Notes: generated from the letters alone by a model not told the origin. 64,000 nt of DNA from JANNSX01 sp963741525 (GCA_963741525.1 CAVUIW010000020.1:62001-126000), one strand, 5' to 3'; positions 33,184-42,022 are shown, counted from the first letter of the stretch. A program made the numbers and translations.

Positions 33184-34689
33184 ATGGCCGGAGTGAGCGA
33201 ACCGCGGACGGTCTACGGGATGCTCGTCGCCTCCGCGGAACGGCATGCCTCCTCGATCGCACTCGTTTTCGAAGACCGCACGCTCTCCTACGCCGAGCTG
33301 CTCGGCCTGGCCGATAACGCTGCGCGGCAATTGCGGCATTTGGGCCTCGGCTACGGCGACACCTTCGCCATCTACGCCCAGAATTGCCCGGAGATTCTGA
33401 TCGGCTACTACGCGGCCTCGAAGCTCGGCGCTGTTCTGGTGCCTATCAATCCAAACATGACGGCGGTCGAGGTCGCTCACTCGATCTGGCATTGCGACGC
33501 CAAGGTTCTGCTGCACGATGCGCTGGTCGCCGAAGCGGCCGAACAAGCCGCGTCCCGTGAGAAGCGGCGGCCGCTGTCACTGCTCTCGGAACCTTGCGAG
33601 GAGCCCGATGCCGGCCCGCAGCCGCGCATCGGACAGGATGACGACTTCATCATTGTCTACACCTCCGGCTCGACGGGAACGCCGAAGGCCATCGTTCTCA
33701 CGCACCGCTCGCAGACGGACGTGCTCGACGCCTTGACCCAGATGTGGGGCATCACGGATATGGATACGACGCTCGTAGGTTTGCCCATGGGCTATCTCTT
33801 TGGGCTGTCGACCGCCAGCGCGGCAGCGCTCAAGATGGGCGGCAAGGTCGTTCTCATGCGGCGCTTCCATCCGGGCGAGGCGCTCAACTCCTTCCAGGCC
33901 GCGCGCGCCACCGTCTATCACGGTGTGCCGACGATGTTCTCCATGATGCTCGACTATGCCGAGCAGCGCGATCTCCGGCCTGATCTCTCGTTCGTCAGGG
34001 CGTTGATCTGCGCCGGCGCGCCGCTCCCCGAAGAGTTGAAACTTCGCTTTGCGCGGCGCTTCAACAAAGAGATCCAGAACTACTATGCGCTCTCCGAATG
34101 CACGCCGGTCTTTGGCTTCTATGCCGATGACGCCCGGCCTATGCCGCCGGGCGCTGCTGGGCAGCTTGCGCCGGGCTCGGCGGCACGCATCACCGATGCT
34201 CAAGGCAAGGATTGCCCCGATGGCGTGCCGGGCGAGCTCTTCGTCAAAGGTGCGGCGCTGATCAAGCGCTATCACAAGGATGACGCCGCCACGGCCGCCA
34301 TTCTCACCGAAGGCTGGATCAAGACCGGCGACATCGCCTGCCGCGACGCCCAAGGTTTCTACACCATCACCGGCCGCCTCAAGGACATCATCATCCGCGG
34401 CGGCGCCAACATCGCCCCTGCCGAGGTCGAGAGTGTGCTCGCGCGCCATCCGGCGGTGCAAGAGGCGGCCGTCATCGGCGTGCCCGATAAGATCTTCGGC
34501 GAGGTACCGGTGGCCTATATCGTGCGGCGGGCCGGATCGGACGTGGACGTCGAGGCACTGATCACACATGCCGAAAAGGCGCTCGCCGACTTCAAGGTGC
34601 CGCGCCGGATCGCCTTTATCGGCGAAATGCCGCTCGGCAAGACGGGCAAAGTAGATAAGGCGGCGTTGAAGGCGCAGTGGAAATCATGA
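33184..34689 (+). CDS. AMP-forming acyl-CoA ligase
   Basis: A 501-residue ANL-superfamily enzyme that makes an acyl-AMP and then acyl-CoA from a carboxylic acid, ATP and CoA. P-loop YTSGSTGTPKAIVLTH at about 159-174, A5-type NYYALSECTPVFGFY at about 299-313, the hinge and adenylate-binding GWIKTGDIACRDAQGFYTITGR, and the catalytic Lys near the C-terminus in PLGKTGKVDKAALK. Likely first committed step for the compound imported by the Liv transporter downstream. Similar to ligases for hydroxybenzoate, cyclohexane or fatty acids; specificity cannot be read. Seven bases after maoC, 45 before the racemase-like gene. Confidence 0.92.
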   Translation: MAGVSEPRTVYGMLVASAERHASSIALVFEDRTLSYAELLGLADNAARQLRHLGLGYGDTFAIYAQNCPEILIGYYAASKLGAVLVPINPNMTAVEVAHSIWHCDAKVLLHDALVAEAAEQAASREKRRPLSLLSEPCEEPDAGPQPRIGQDDDFIIVYTSGSTGTPKAIVLTHRSQTDVLDALTQMWGITDMDTTLVGLPMGYLFGLSTASAAALKMGGKVVLMRRFHPGEALNSFQAARATVYHGVPTMFSMMLDYAEQRDLRPDLSFVRALICAGAPLPEELKLRFARRFNKEIQNYYALSECTPVFGFYADDARPMPPGAAGQLAPGSAARITDAQGKDCPDGVPGELFVKGAALIKRYHKDDAATAAILTEGWIKTGDIACRDAQGFYTITGRLKDIIIRGGANIAPAEVESVLARHPAVQEAAVIGVPDKIFGEVPVAYIVRRAGSDVDVEALITHAEKALADFKVPRRIAFIGEMPLGKTGKVDKAALKAQWKS

Positions 34690-34734
34690 GCGACGGCCCG
34701 CGGGCCGGCTCTTGCTCGAGTTAGGAGAACCGCG

Positions 34735-35544
34735 ATGGGACGCAGAATAGACTTCGTCAATCCGTTCGGGTCGCGGCTCTACGACGACCTGATCCACAAG
34801 ACACTTTCCCACTATGCGGGCGAAGGCACCGAGCTCACCATCAGCCATCTCGACGGCTTCACGAACGAGATCGACTACTTCTATTCCAAGCACCTGATGG
34901 AAGCGGTACTTTTCGAGCACGTCATGCAGGCCGAGGAGAAGGGCTTCGACGCCGTCATCGTCGGCTGTTGTTATGATCCAGGTGTCAGGGTCGCTCGCGA
35001 GCTCGTCTCCATCCCTGTCATCGGCCCGATGGAAGCCTCGCTGCAGATGGCGAACTATCACGGCTACAACTACACGGTCGTCACCGATCACCACAAAGCC
35101 GCGCCCTGGATCGAGGACGTCATCAAGCTCTCGGGGCTCCACGGCAACTACCAGGGCATTCGCACCATCGAGTGGTATGTCCGCGACATGGTCAACGAAC
35201 CCGATGCGGTCGCGCTCGACACCATCAAGCGCTGCGAGGAGGTGGTGGCCGAGACCCATGTCGACACCATCATCATGGGCTGCACCATCGTCGCCGCCTG
35301 CTTCCAGCAATGGCTGATGAAGGGGAACACGCCGCCCAAGTTCGCAATCATGAACCCGAACCTGATGGCGCTCAAAATGGCCGAGAGCCTCGCCGACCTC
35401 AAACAGAAGAACGGCTATCACATCTCCCGCGCCGGCTTCTACGAGCAGCCGAGCGGCTTCTATGCGGAGGAATTCCGCCGTGCACGGGCGGATTTCGCGA
35501 AGGCGGTCGCCAATCTGAAAGCCAGGAAGCAAGCCGCGGAGTAA
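34735..35544 (+). CDS. Asp/Glu/hydantoin racemase-superfamily protein
   Basis: A 269-residue protein of the Asp/Glu/hydantoin racemase fold with two catalytic-region cysteines: VIVGCCYDPG (Cys78/79) and IIMGCTIVAACF (Cys183). The opening RIDFVNPFGSRLYDDLIHK and the motif PVIGPMEASL are closest to hydantoin racemase and maleate isomerase/decarboxylase-type members. It may epimerise a ring or open-chain amide such as a hydantoin or an amino acid in the pathway. Strong Shine-Dalgarno (GGAGAA) upstream. Function beyond the superfamily is not known. Confidence 0.83.
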   Translation: MGRRIDFVNPFGSRLYDDLIHKTLSHYAGEGTELTISHLDGFTNEIDYFYSKHLMEAVLFEHVMQAEEKGFDAVIVGCCYDPGVRVARELVSIPVIGPMEASLQMANYHGYNYTVVTDHHKAAPWIEDVIKLSGLHGNYQGIRTIEWYVRDMVNEPDAVALDTIKRCEEVVAETHVDTIIMGCTIVAACFQQWLMKGNTPPKFAIMNPNLMALKMAESLADLKQKNGYHISRAGFYEQPSGFYAEEFRRARADFAKAVANLKARKQAAE

Positions 35545-35649
35545 ATGTTAGTCCGATCCTGGTGAGCCGAGGCCTCGGCTTGACGCCCACGTAACACACT
35601 TCCCCTAACCTATTCATTCCCCTATGGTCCGCGCGGGGTCGATTTGGGG

Positions 35650-36459
35650 ATGGGGCGTAACGTGCAGGCAGCGGCGGGGGCGGCTGGAGAGCCGGCGCAA
35701 GCGCAGTCGGGTGAGAGCGCCCAGTCCGGTGCGCTCATGCGCCTCGAGGGCTTGAGCCGCCGCTTCGGCGTGCTGATGGCGCTTTCTGACGTTTCCCTCG
35801 AAATTCAGCCCGGTGAGATCCTCGGCATCGCCGGGCCCAACGGGGCCGGCAAGACGACGCTACTCAACGTTTGCACGGGCCTCCTCGCGCCGAGCTCGGG
35901 ACAGGTGCTGGTCGAGGAGCGCAATCTCGGGGGCAATCGCCCGCACGTGTTCTGCCGAGCCGGCGTCGCGCGCACATTTCAGATCCCGCAGGTGTTCGGC
36001 TCCATGACCGTCCGCGGCAATGTGTGGACGGGCGCGCGCTTCGGTTTGGCGGACAAAGGTAGAGGCGACACGGGTGATGCGGTCGCGGCGGCTCTCGCAG
36101 CCACCGGTCTGACTGCGCTCGCCGATCAGCCCGTCGCCAAGGCCGATCTCCTCACCCGCAAACGCATCATGCTCGCAGCCGCCCTGGCGACGCAGCCGAA
36201 GCTCCTGTTCATGGATGAGCCCTTCGGCGGCCTGAACGCGGGCGAAGTCGATACCTTCGCGGGGCTCGTGCGGGAGCTCCATCGCCAGCTCGGCATCGCC
36301 TTCGTCGTCGTCGAGCACAAGGTTCGCGCGCTGGCGGCGCTCTCCCATCGCATGCTGATCCTAAACTTCGGCCAGGTGCTGATGCTCGACACGCCCGAGC
36401 GCGTGATGGCCGACGAGAACGTCATTCGCATCTATCTCGGGAAGCGCAACCTTGCTTAG
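35650..36459 (+). CDS. livG: Liv-type ABC transporter ATP-binding protein (LivG-like)
   Basis: ATP-binding subunit of a branched-chain amino-acid-type importer (about 269 residues). Walker A GPNGAGKTTLLN, Walker B KLLFMDEPFGGLNAGE, and H-loop VVVEHK. The ABC signature is degenerate (QPVAKADLLTRKRIMLAAAL in place of LSGGQ), which is common in LivG relatives. The N-terminal 30 residues before MRLEGLSRRFG are Ala/Gly-rich linker and the real start may be later; ATG at 35650 assumed. The next ATPase gene overlaps by 8 bases. Importers of this type carry many hydrophobic or aromatic acids, not only amino acids. Confidence 0.9.
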   Translation: MGRNVQAAAGAAGEPAQAQSGESAQSGALMRLEGLSRRFGVLMALSDVSLEIQPGEILGIAGPNGAGKTTLLNVCTGLLAPSSGQVLVEERNLGGNRPHVFCRAGVARTFQIPQVFGSMTVRGNVWTGARFGLADKGRGDTGDAVAAALAATGLTALADQPVAKADLLTRKRIMLAAALATQPKLLFMDEPFGGLNAGEVDTFAGLVRELHRQLGIAFVVVEHKVRALAALSHRMLILNFGQVLMLDTPERVMADENVIRIYLGKRNLA

Positions 36460-37093
36460 CGTCACCGGCATCGATGTGTTTTATGGCGACTTCCATGTGC
36501 TGCATGGCGTCTCGCTCGAGGTCGCCAAAGGCGAGATTGTCGCCGTCGTCGGCGCCAACGGCCATGGCAAAAGCACGCTGCTGAAAGCGATCACCGGTTT
36601 GGTGCCCGTCGCGCGCGGCGACATCGCGTTCAAGGGCCAGAGCATCCGCGGCCGCAGGGCGTCGGCTCTGGTCGGCGACGGCATCGCCTATGTGGCCGAG
36701 GACCGGCGGCTGTTTCCCGACATGACGGTGCGCGAGAATCTGATGCTCGGCGCCTATCCTCCGCGTGCGCGCGCGACGAGGGATGAGAGCCTCAAGCTCG
36801 TGCTCGGCCTCTACCCACGGCTCGCCGAGCGCCAGTCGCAGCTCGCCCGTACGCTCTCCGGCGGCGAGGCGCAGATGCTGGCGCTCGGCCGCGGCCTGAT
36901 GTCGGCGCCGGACTTCCTCGCCATAGACGAGCCCTCGCTCGGACTTGCGCCCAATCTCGTCGAGTCCATGCTCGACACCATCACGTCGCTCAACAAGCAA
37001 GGCCTCACCATCCTTCTCGTCGAACAGAGCCTCGCCCTCATCGAAGGCCTCGTCAGCCGCGTCTACACGCTCGAGGAAGGGGTGTTGAGATGA
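36452..37093 (+). CDS. livF: Liv-type ABC transporter ATP-binding protein (LivF-like)
   Basis: Second ATPase subunit, 213 residues, with a TTG start inside the last codons of livG. Walker A VGANGHGKSTLL, signature TLSGGEAQMLALG, Walker B FLAIDEPSLGLAP and H-loop LLVEQS. It is some 20 residues shorter than typical LivF, ending LEEGVLR; the missing tail is not essential in relatives. It is followed by a heptamer repeat that fills the gap to the permease gene. Confidence 0.9.
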   Translation: MLSVTGIDVFYGDFHVLHGVSLEVAKGEIVAVVGANGHGKSTLLKAITGLVPVARGDIAFKGQSIRGRRASALVGDGIAYVAEDRRLFPDMTVRENLMLGAYPPRARATRDESLKLVLGLYPRLAERQSQLARTLSGGEAQMLALGRGLMSAPDFLAIDEPSLGLAPNLVESMLDTITSLNKQGLTILLVEQSLALIEGLVSRVYTLEEGVLR

Positions 37094-37097
37094 AAGC

Positions 37098-37178
37098 GCG
37101 AATGGCGAGTGGCGAGTGGGGAGTGGAGTGGGGAGACTTTCCCTTGTTCCATTCGCCATTCGCCATTCGCCACTCGCC
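37098..37178. repeat. Heptamer inverted repeat between livF and livH
   Basis: Left arm GCGAATG-GCGAGTG-GCGAGTG-GGGAGTG (from 37098), right arm CATTCGC-CATTCGC-CATTCGC-CACTCGC (to 37178) in strict 7-base steps. The arms are complementary and form a hairpin inside the operon, between coupled transporter genes. Same family as 15622-15712. Confidence 0.75.
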
Positions 37179-37196
37179 CGGCCGGGAGGCCGCCTG

Positions 37197-38069
37197 ATGC
37201 ACCAGCTCATCGAGGTCACCTTCGGCGGCATCACCCAGGGCGCGGTCTACTGCGTCATCGCGGTCGGCCTCTCCCTGGTCTACGGCACCGCGCGCGTACT
37301 CAATTTCGCGCACGGCTCGCTCTACACCACCGGCGGCTACCTCTGCTGGCTGCTGACGGCGGGCTATCTCGGTCTGCCGCTCTGGGCGGGCATCCTCGTG
37401 CTCGTCCCGATCCTCTTCCTCATCGGCGTTGCGATCGAGCGCGTGATCGTCCGGCCCCTGCGCGCCGGCCCTAACTGGAAGACGACCATCATGATGGCGA
37501 CGCTCGGCCTCGCCTTCCTGCTGGACAATCTTTTCCAGACGCTGTTCGGCGCGGTGCCGCAGATGATTCCGCCCTTCTCCGAAGGCACAGTCGAAATTCT
37601 CGGCACGACGATCGCGACCTACCGCGTCTGGATGCTGGCGATCGCTATCGGCATTGTCGTGGGGCTCGAGGTATTCCTGTCGGCGACGCTGTTCGGGCAG
37701 GCCGTCCGCGCGGTCGCGCAAGACATGCAGGGTGCAACGCAAGTCGGCATCGACGTCAACCGCATCTTCGCCTTCACCTTCGGGCTGAGCGTCGTGCTGA
37801 CGGGGCTTGCAGGCGTGCTGCTCGCGCCAATCTATCTCATCTCGCCCTTGGGCGGATGGGCTCCGTTTCTGAAGGCTTTCGTCATCGTCGTGTTCGGCGG
37901 GCTCGGCTCGACGCGCGGCGCGATGATTGCCGCCTTCATCCTGGCGCTCATCGAAGCCTTCGTCGTGTTCTACCTCGGGCCAAGTTGGACGCTGCCAGTC
38001 TGGCTGCTGACGCTTCTCGTGGTGCTGATGATCCGGCCCATGGGCCTGCTCGGCAAGTGGGAGGCCTGA
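37197..38069 (+). CDS. livH: Liv-type ABC transporter permease (LivH-like)
   Basis: Permease of 290 residues with eight predicted helices, typical opening IEVTFGGITQGAVYCVIAVG, then GLSLVYGTARVLNFAHGSLY and the conserved EAA-like loop AQDMQGATQVGIDVNRIFAF. The ATG at 37197 gives the usual start; earlier frames run through the repeat. Partner of the LivM-like protein one base downstream. Confidence 0.92.
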   Translation: MHQLIEVTFGGITQGAVYCVIAVGLSLVYGTARVLNFAHGSLYTTGGYLCWLLTAGYLGLPLWAGILVLVPILFLIGVAIERVIVRPLRAGPNWKTTIMMATLGLAFLLDNLFQTLFGAVPQMIPPFSEGTVEILGTTIATYRVWMLAIAIGIVVGLEVFLSATLFGQAVRAVAQDMQGATQVGIDVNRIFAFTFGLSVVLTGLAGVLLAPIYLISPLGGWAPFLKAFVIVVFGGLGSTRGAMIAAFILALIEAFVVFYLGPSWTLPVWLLTLLVVLMIRPMGLLGKWEA

Positions 38070-38070
38070 G

Positions 38071-39093
38071 ATGGCGATTTTCTCCGGAAATGCCTCCACA
38101 TCCCTTGCCGGAACTGGCATGCCGCCCGCATGGGCCGGCAAATGGTTCTGGGTGGCGGTGGCGCTGTTGGCGCTCGCCGGCGCGCTGATCGATGACAGCT
38201 ATATCCGCCACATCCTCATCCTCTGCTTCCTCTGGGCGATGGTCGCGGCGTCCTGGGATCTCGTCATCGGCTATGCCGGCATCATGAACTACGGCCAGCT
38301 CGTGTTCTTCGCTTTCGGGGCCTACGTGTCGGGATTTCTCGCGGCCAAGCTCGGCGTGACGCCGCTCGTCGCCATGGCCATCGCGGCGGCGGCCACGGGA
38401 CTGATTGGCCTGCTGGTCGGCTTGCCGTGTCTCAGATTGCGCGGCGAGTATGTGGCGCTATTCACCTTCGCCGTGCATCTGGCCATGCCGCCCCTCATCC
38501 AGCAGGGCCGCGACCTCGGCCTCGGCGGCAATACCGGCCTCCTCGGCATTCCGCCGGTCAATCTCTTCGGTTACGTCATCGGGCCGCTCGACAAGGTCGG
38601 CTGGTTCTATCTGACGCTCGCCATCGCGGCGATGTCGATCTACCTCATTTATTTCGTGCTGCTGCGGAGCCGCCTCGGCCACGCCTTCGTGGCGCTGCGC
38701 GACTCGGAAGGCTTCGCGCGTGCGCTTGGCGTCGACGATTTCAAGTACAAGCTGTTTGCCTTCGCGATCTCGGCGATCTTCGCGGGATTGGCGGGCGCGC
38801 TCTATGCTCACTACACGACGGTGGTGACGCCGAAAATCCTCGGCAACGAGTTCTTCCTGATGGCCATGGTGATGCTCGCCATCGGCGGCATGGGCCGTTT
38901 CCCCGGCGTGCTCATCGGCGCCTTCCTCGTGATCATCGGCAACGAGCTGCTGCGCGGCTTCGACACCTACCGGCTCATCGTGCTGGGCGCCGCCGTGTTG
39001 GTGACCGTGCTGCTGCTGCCCAACGGCCTGGTCTCGCTCGCCGAGCGGTTGGGATGGGGGAAACGCGGTGGGACGCAAGTTGGGTCGACGTAA
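38071..39093 (+). CDS. livM: Liv-type ABC transporter permease (LivM-like)
   Basis: Second permease, 340 residues, with some ten helices. IMNYGQLVFFAFGAYVSGFL, LPCLRLRGEYVALFTFAVHL and the coupling region RDSEGFARALGVDDFKYKLF are LivM hallmarks. It ends the transport operon; a substrate-binding protein gene should follow but does not (see the leader-like frame at 39215). Confidence 0.92.
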   Translation: MAIFSGNASTSLAGTGMPPAWAGKWFWVAVALLALAGALIDDSYIRHILILCFLWAMVAASWDLVIGYAGIMNYGQLVFFAFGAYVSGFLAAKLGVTPLVAMAIAAAATGLIGLLVGLPCLRLRGEYVALFTFAVHLAMPPLIQQGRDLGLGGNTGLLGIPPVNLFGYVIGPLDKVGWFYLTLAIAAMSIYLIYFVLLRSRLGHAFVALRDSEGFARALGVDDFKYKLFAFAISAIFAGLAGALYAHYTTVVTPKILGNEFFLMAMVMLAIGGMGRFPGVLIGAFLVIIGNELLRGFDTYRLIVLGAAVLVTVLLLPNGLVSLAERLGWGKRGGTQVGST

Positions 39094-39107
39094 GGCGTGA
39101 CAGTACG

Positions 39108-39172
39108 TTGAAACCCAACAGCCACGAGCGCAAGCCAATGTTGGGTCTTCGCTGCGCTTGACGCCAACCTAC
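39108..39172. repeat. REP-like palindromic element
   Basis: ACCCAAC (39112) and GTTGGGT (39139) are 7-base inverted repeats, and a second pairing GTTGGGTCTTCGCTGCG...GACGCCAAC follows to about 39172. The GTTGGGT-TTCGCTGCGCT-style sequence is like common REP elements of proteobacteria. It lies immediately after livM and could act as terminator or mRNA stabiliser. Confidence 0.5.
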
Positions 39173-39214
39173 ACAAGGCGCGCGGTCCTGCCCATGAAAA
39201 AGGGGGAGGAAACG

Positions 39215-39259
39215 ATGCAGACAACTCGCATTCTGAACTCAAACCGTAAACTCCCGTAA
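39215..39259 (+). other. Leader-like 14-codon frame with strong Shine-Dalgarno
   Basis: AGGGGGAGGAAACG precedes an ATG that opens only MQTTRILNSNRKLP and then TAA. The very strong ribosome-binding site and the position just after livM look like the first bases of a lost substrate-binding protein gene (livK), or of a short leader peptide. Convergent rmuC starts 10 bases later. Confidence 0.35.
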
Positions 39260-39268
39260 TCGACTTTG

Positions 39269-40459
39269 CTACTCGCCTGCCGCGGCCAGCCGCGGCGCAT
39301 CCGGCTCAGGATCGTCGGCAAGTTCGACGGCATCGATCTTTTTCCCGCGTTGGGCGATCTTCTCCGTGGACGTCAGGATTTTCTCGACGTCCTTGGCTGC
39401 CAGCGTGAAGTGCTTGTCGAGATCCTGCACGCGCTCGGCGAGCCGCGCCACATCGGTCATGAGAAACCCGACCTCGCGCTGGATGAGCCCAGCCTGCTCG
39501 CGCATCCGAACATCCTTGAAGATCGCCTGCATTGTCTGCACCGCCAACATAAGCATGTTCGGCGAAACGATGACGACGCGGGCCCGGTAGGCGCGCTGAA
39601 TGAGCTCGGGAAGGCGCTCGTGCATCTCGGCATAGACCGCCTCCGAGGGCACGAACATCAGCGCCATGTCCTGGGTCTCGCCGGGAATCAGATATTTTCC
39701 GGCGATGTCGTCGACGTGTTTGCCGACCGTATCGCGGAAGCGAGCGAGCGCCTGCGTGCGCGCTTCCGGCGTGGCGGCAGCGCGTAAGGCTTCGTAGCCT
39801 TCGAGCGGGAACTTGGCGTCGACCGCGAGCGGGGTCGGCGCCGAGGGCAGGCGGATCAACGCATCCGGCCGCTTCCCGTTCGACAGCGTCGCCTGCAGCT
39901 CGAAAGCGCCGCGCGGCAGCCCGTCCTCTAGGATCGCCTCCATGCGCATCTGCCCGAAGGCGCCGCGCATCTGCTTGTCCGAAAGAACCTGCTGCAGCGA
40001 GACGACCTCCTTCGACAGATCGTCGAGGCTCTGGCCGGCCTGATCGATACGGGCGAGGCGCTCGTAGAGTTTCGTCAGGCTCTCGGCCGTGCGCCCTTCC
40101 GCCTCCACCAGGCTCGAGCCGAGCTTGAGGCTCGTCTCGGAGAGCCCCTGGCCAAGGCGCTCGCTCACATGATCGAGGCGGCGGTCGAGGAGCGAGGAGA
40201 GCTCCGCCTGGCGGGCTTGGTTGAGCTCGCCCATGGCGGCGACGCGGCCCTTGAGCTCGGAGAGCATGGTCTCGGTCTGCCGGTTCGCGGCGTCGATCCT
40301 GGCCTCGAGCCGGACGGCGGCCAACCGGCGCAAGACGGCGGCGATCAGCGACCAGATCACGGCGAGCACGATGAGCGCGGCCAAACCCAGCCAAAGCGGC
40401 GTCGGGTCGGCGCGCAAGGCGTCGAGCCAAGGGCTCAAGGTCTCGGGGATACGTTCCAT
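39269..40459 (-). CDS. rmuC: DNA recombination protein RmuC
   Basis: A 396-residue protein. One N-terminal membrane helix (PLWLGLAALIVLAVIWSLIA), a long coiled coil (about 45-150) and the RmuC domain with nuclease-like fold: LPRGAFELQATLSNGKRPDA, LAVDAKFPLEGYEAL, LMFVPSEAVYAEM. RmuC limits inversions at repeats; the PD-(D/E)xK-like fold suggests DNA binding or cleavage. Divergent from def, with 80 bases between the starts, as in many alphaproteobacteria. Confidence 0.95.
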   Translation of the reverse strand: MERIPETLSPWLDALRADPTPLWLGLAALIVLAVIWSLIAAVLRRLAAVRLEARIDAANRQTETMLSELKGRVAAMGELNQARQAELSSLLDRRLDHVSERLGQGLSETSLKLGSSLVEAEGRTAESLTKLYERLARIDQAGQSLDDLSKEVVSLQQVLSDKQMRGAFGQMRMEAILEDGLPRGAFELQATLSNGKRPDALIRLPSAPTPLAVDAKFPLEGYEALRAAATPEARTQALARFRDTVGKHVDDIAGKYLIPGETQDMALMFVPSEAVYAEMHERLPELIQRAYRARVVIVSPNMLMLAVQTMQAIFKDVRMREQAGLIQREVGFLMTDVARLAERVQDLDKHFTLAAKDVEKILTSTEKIAQRGKKIDAVELADDPEPDAPRLAAAGE

Positions 40460-40539
40460 GGCGGGTGTTTACAATGATTCGGGGCGCGCACTTGTGGGCG
40501 ACCGTTGACCCCCGAAAGCGGCCCCATTACCTACGTCAC

Positions 40540-41067
40540 ATGGCGAAACTGGAAATCATCAAGTTGCCCGACCCCCTGCTCAGGGAGGCGAGCAAGCCCG
40601 TCGAGGCCTTCGACGACCGCTTGGGCAAGCTCGTCGCCGAGATGCTGGAAACCATGTACGACGCGCCGGGCATCGGCCTCGCGGCCGTCCAGGTGGCCGT
40701 CCCCCGACGGCTCCTCGTCGTCGACACGGCCAAGCTCGATAACGAGACGCCGCGGCCGATCGCCATGGCGAACCCCGAGATTGTCGAGATCGTCGGCGAC
40801 GACGTGCGGCTGCACGAGGAAGGCTGTCTGTCCATTCCCGACGTCTATGCCGAGATCGAGCGGCCGGCGGTGGTCCGTGTCGTCTATCAGGATGCCACCG
40901 GCGCCCGGCAGGAGCTGCTCGCCGAAGGCTTGATGGCAACCGTCGTACAGCACGAGATCGATCACTTGAACGGCAAGCTTTTCATCGACTACCTGTCCCG
41001 GCTGAAGCGCGACCGGATCGTCAAGAAGATGATCAAGGCCAAGCGCGACGCCGAAGCGTCGGCTTGA
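40540..41067 (+). CDS. def: Peptide deformylase
   Basis: Metal-dependent enzyme of 175 residues that removes the N-formyl group from nascent proteins. All three signature motifs are present: GIGLAAVQ (from about residue 44), EGCLSIP with metal ligand Cys96, and QHEIDHLNG with ligands His138 and His142 and catalytic Glu139. The ATG at 40540 gives MAKLEIIKLPDPLLR, the standard N-terminus. Three bases separate its stop from fmt, the classical def-fmt pair. Confidence 0.98.
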   Translation: MAKLEIIKLPDPLLREASKPVEAFDDRLGKLVAEMLETMYDAPGIGLAAVQVAVPRRLLVVDTAKLDNETPRPIAMANPEIVEIVGDDVRLHEEGCLSIPDVYAEIERPAVVRVVYQDATGARQELLAEGLMATVVQHEIDHLNGKLFIDYLSRLKRDRIVKKMIKAKRDAEASA

Positions 41068-41070
41068 ACA

Positions 41071-42018
41071 ATGCTGCGTCTCATATTCATGGGCACGCCC
41101 GACTTCTCGGTGCCGGCGCTGGCCGAGATCGTGGGGGCTGGACATGACGTCGCGGCCGTCTATTGCCAGCCGCCGCGTCCGGCCGGACGCGGGCAGGCCG
41201 AGCGCAAATCGGCCGTGCAGACTTTCGCCGAGGCGGCGAGACTTCCGGTGTTCAGCCCCAAGAGCCTCAAAGGCGAGACTGCGCAAGCGGCCTTCCGCGC
41301 GCATGCGGCCGACGCCGCCGTCGTCGTTGCCTACGGGCTCCTGCTGCCGAAACCTATTCTCGATGCGCCCAAGTACGGCTGCCTCAACCTACACCCCTCG
41401 AAGCTGCCGCGCTGGCGGGGTGCCGCCCCCATCCAGCGCACGATCATGGCCGGCGACACGGATACCGCCGTGATGGTCATGCGCATGGAAGAAGGCCTCG
41501 ACACAGGCCCCGTCTGCATGGCCGAGCCGATTGCCGTTCCCGCCGGCATGACAGCGGGCAAGCTGCACGATCTCGCGGCCCGGCGTGGCGCCGATCTGAT
41601 AGTGCGGGCCCTGGGTGCTTTGGAGCGCGGCGCGCTCGACTGCCGGCCGCAATCAGATGCGGGCGTGACCTATGCGGCGAAGATCGACAAGGCGGAAGCG
41701 CGGATCGATTGGCGGAAACCAGCGGGCGACGTACACAATCTGATCCGCGGCCTGTCGCCGTTTCCCGGTGCGTGGTTCGAGGCAGGCCCGGACGCCAAGC
41801 GCGAGCGCGTCAAGGTGCTGCGGTCGGAGATCGTCGAGGGGTCTGGCGCACCGGGCTTGGTGCTCGACGACCGGTTGACGATTGCCTGCGGTGCCGGCGC
41901 CGTTCGCCTGCATACGCTGCAGCGCGCCGGAAAGGCAGCGCTCTCCGCCGCCGATCTCCTGCGCGGATTCAAACTGCCACCGGGCGCCGCACTGGGCGGG
42001 CCCGGCGAGCCAGCGTAA
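41071..42018 (+). CDS. fmt: Methionyl-tRNA formyltransferase
   Basis: Transfers a formyl group from 10-formyl-THF to Met-tRNAi. 315 residues: N-terminal Rossmann-like formyltransferase domain with NLHPSKLPRWRGAAPIQR (the catalytic Asn-His motif) and EGLDTGPV, then the smaller C-terminal domain (KIDKAEARIDWRKPAGDVHN, LRGFKLPPGAALG). ATG directly after def. The usual next gene, truA, is absent; a convergent Thr/Gly-tail gene follows at once. Confidence 0.97.
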   Translation: MLRLIFMGTPDFSVPALAEIVGAGHDVAAVYCQPPRPAGRGQAERKSAVQTFAEAARLPVFSPKSLKGETAQAAFRAHAADAAVVVAYGLLLPKPILDAPKYGCLNLHPSKLPRWRGAAPIQRTIMAGDTDTAVMVMRMEEGLDTGPVCMAEPIAVPAGMTAGKLHDLAARRGADLIVRALGALERGALDCRPQSDAGVTYAAKIDKAEARIDWRKPAGDVHNLIRGLSPFPGAWFEAGPDAKRERVKVLRSEIVEGSGAPGLVLDDRLTIACGAGAVRLHTLQRAGKAALSAADLLRGFKLPPGAALGGPGEPA

Positions 42019-42022
42019 AGGG

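Noticed and set aside
35650..36459. Non-functional livG because of a broken ABC signature
   Set aside because: LivG-like ATPases often have degenerate signatures; Walker A, Walker B and the H-loop are all intact.
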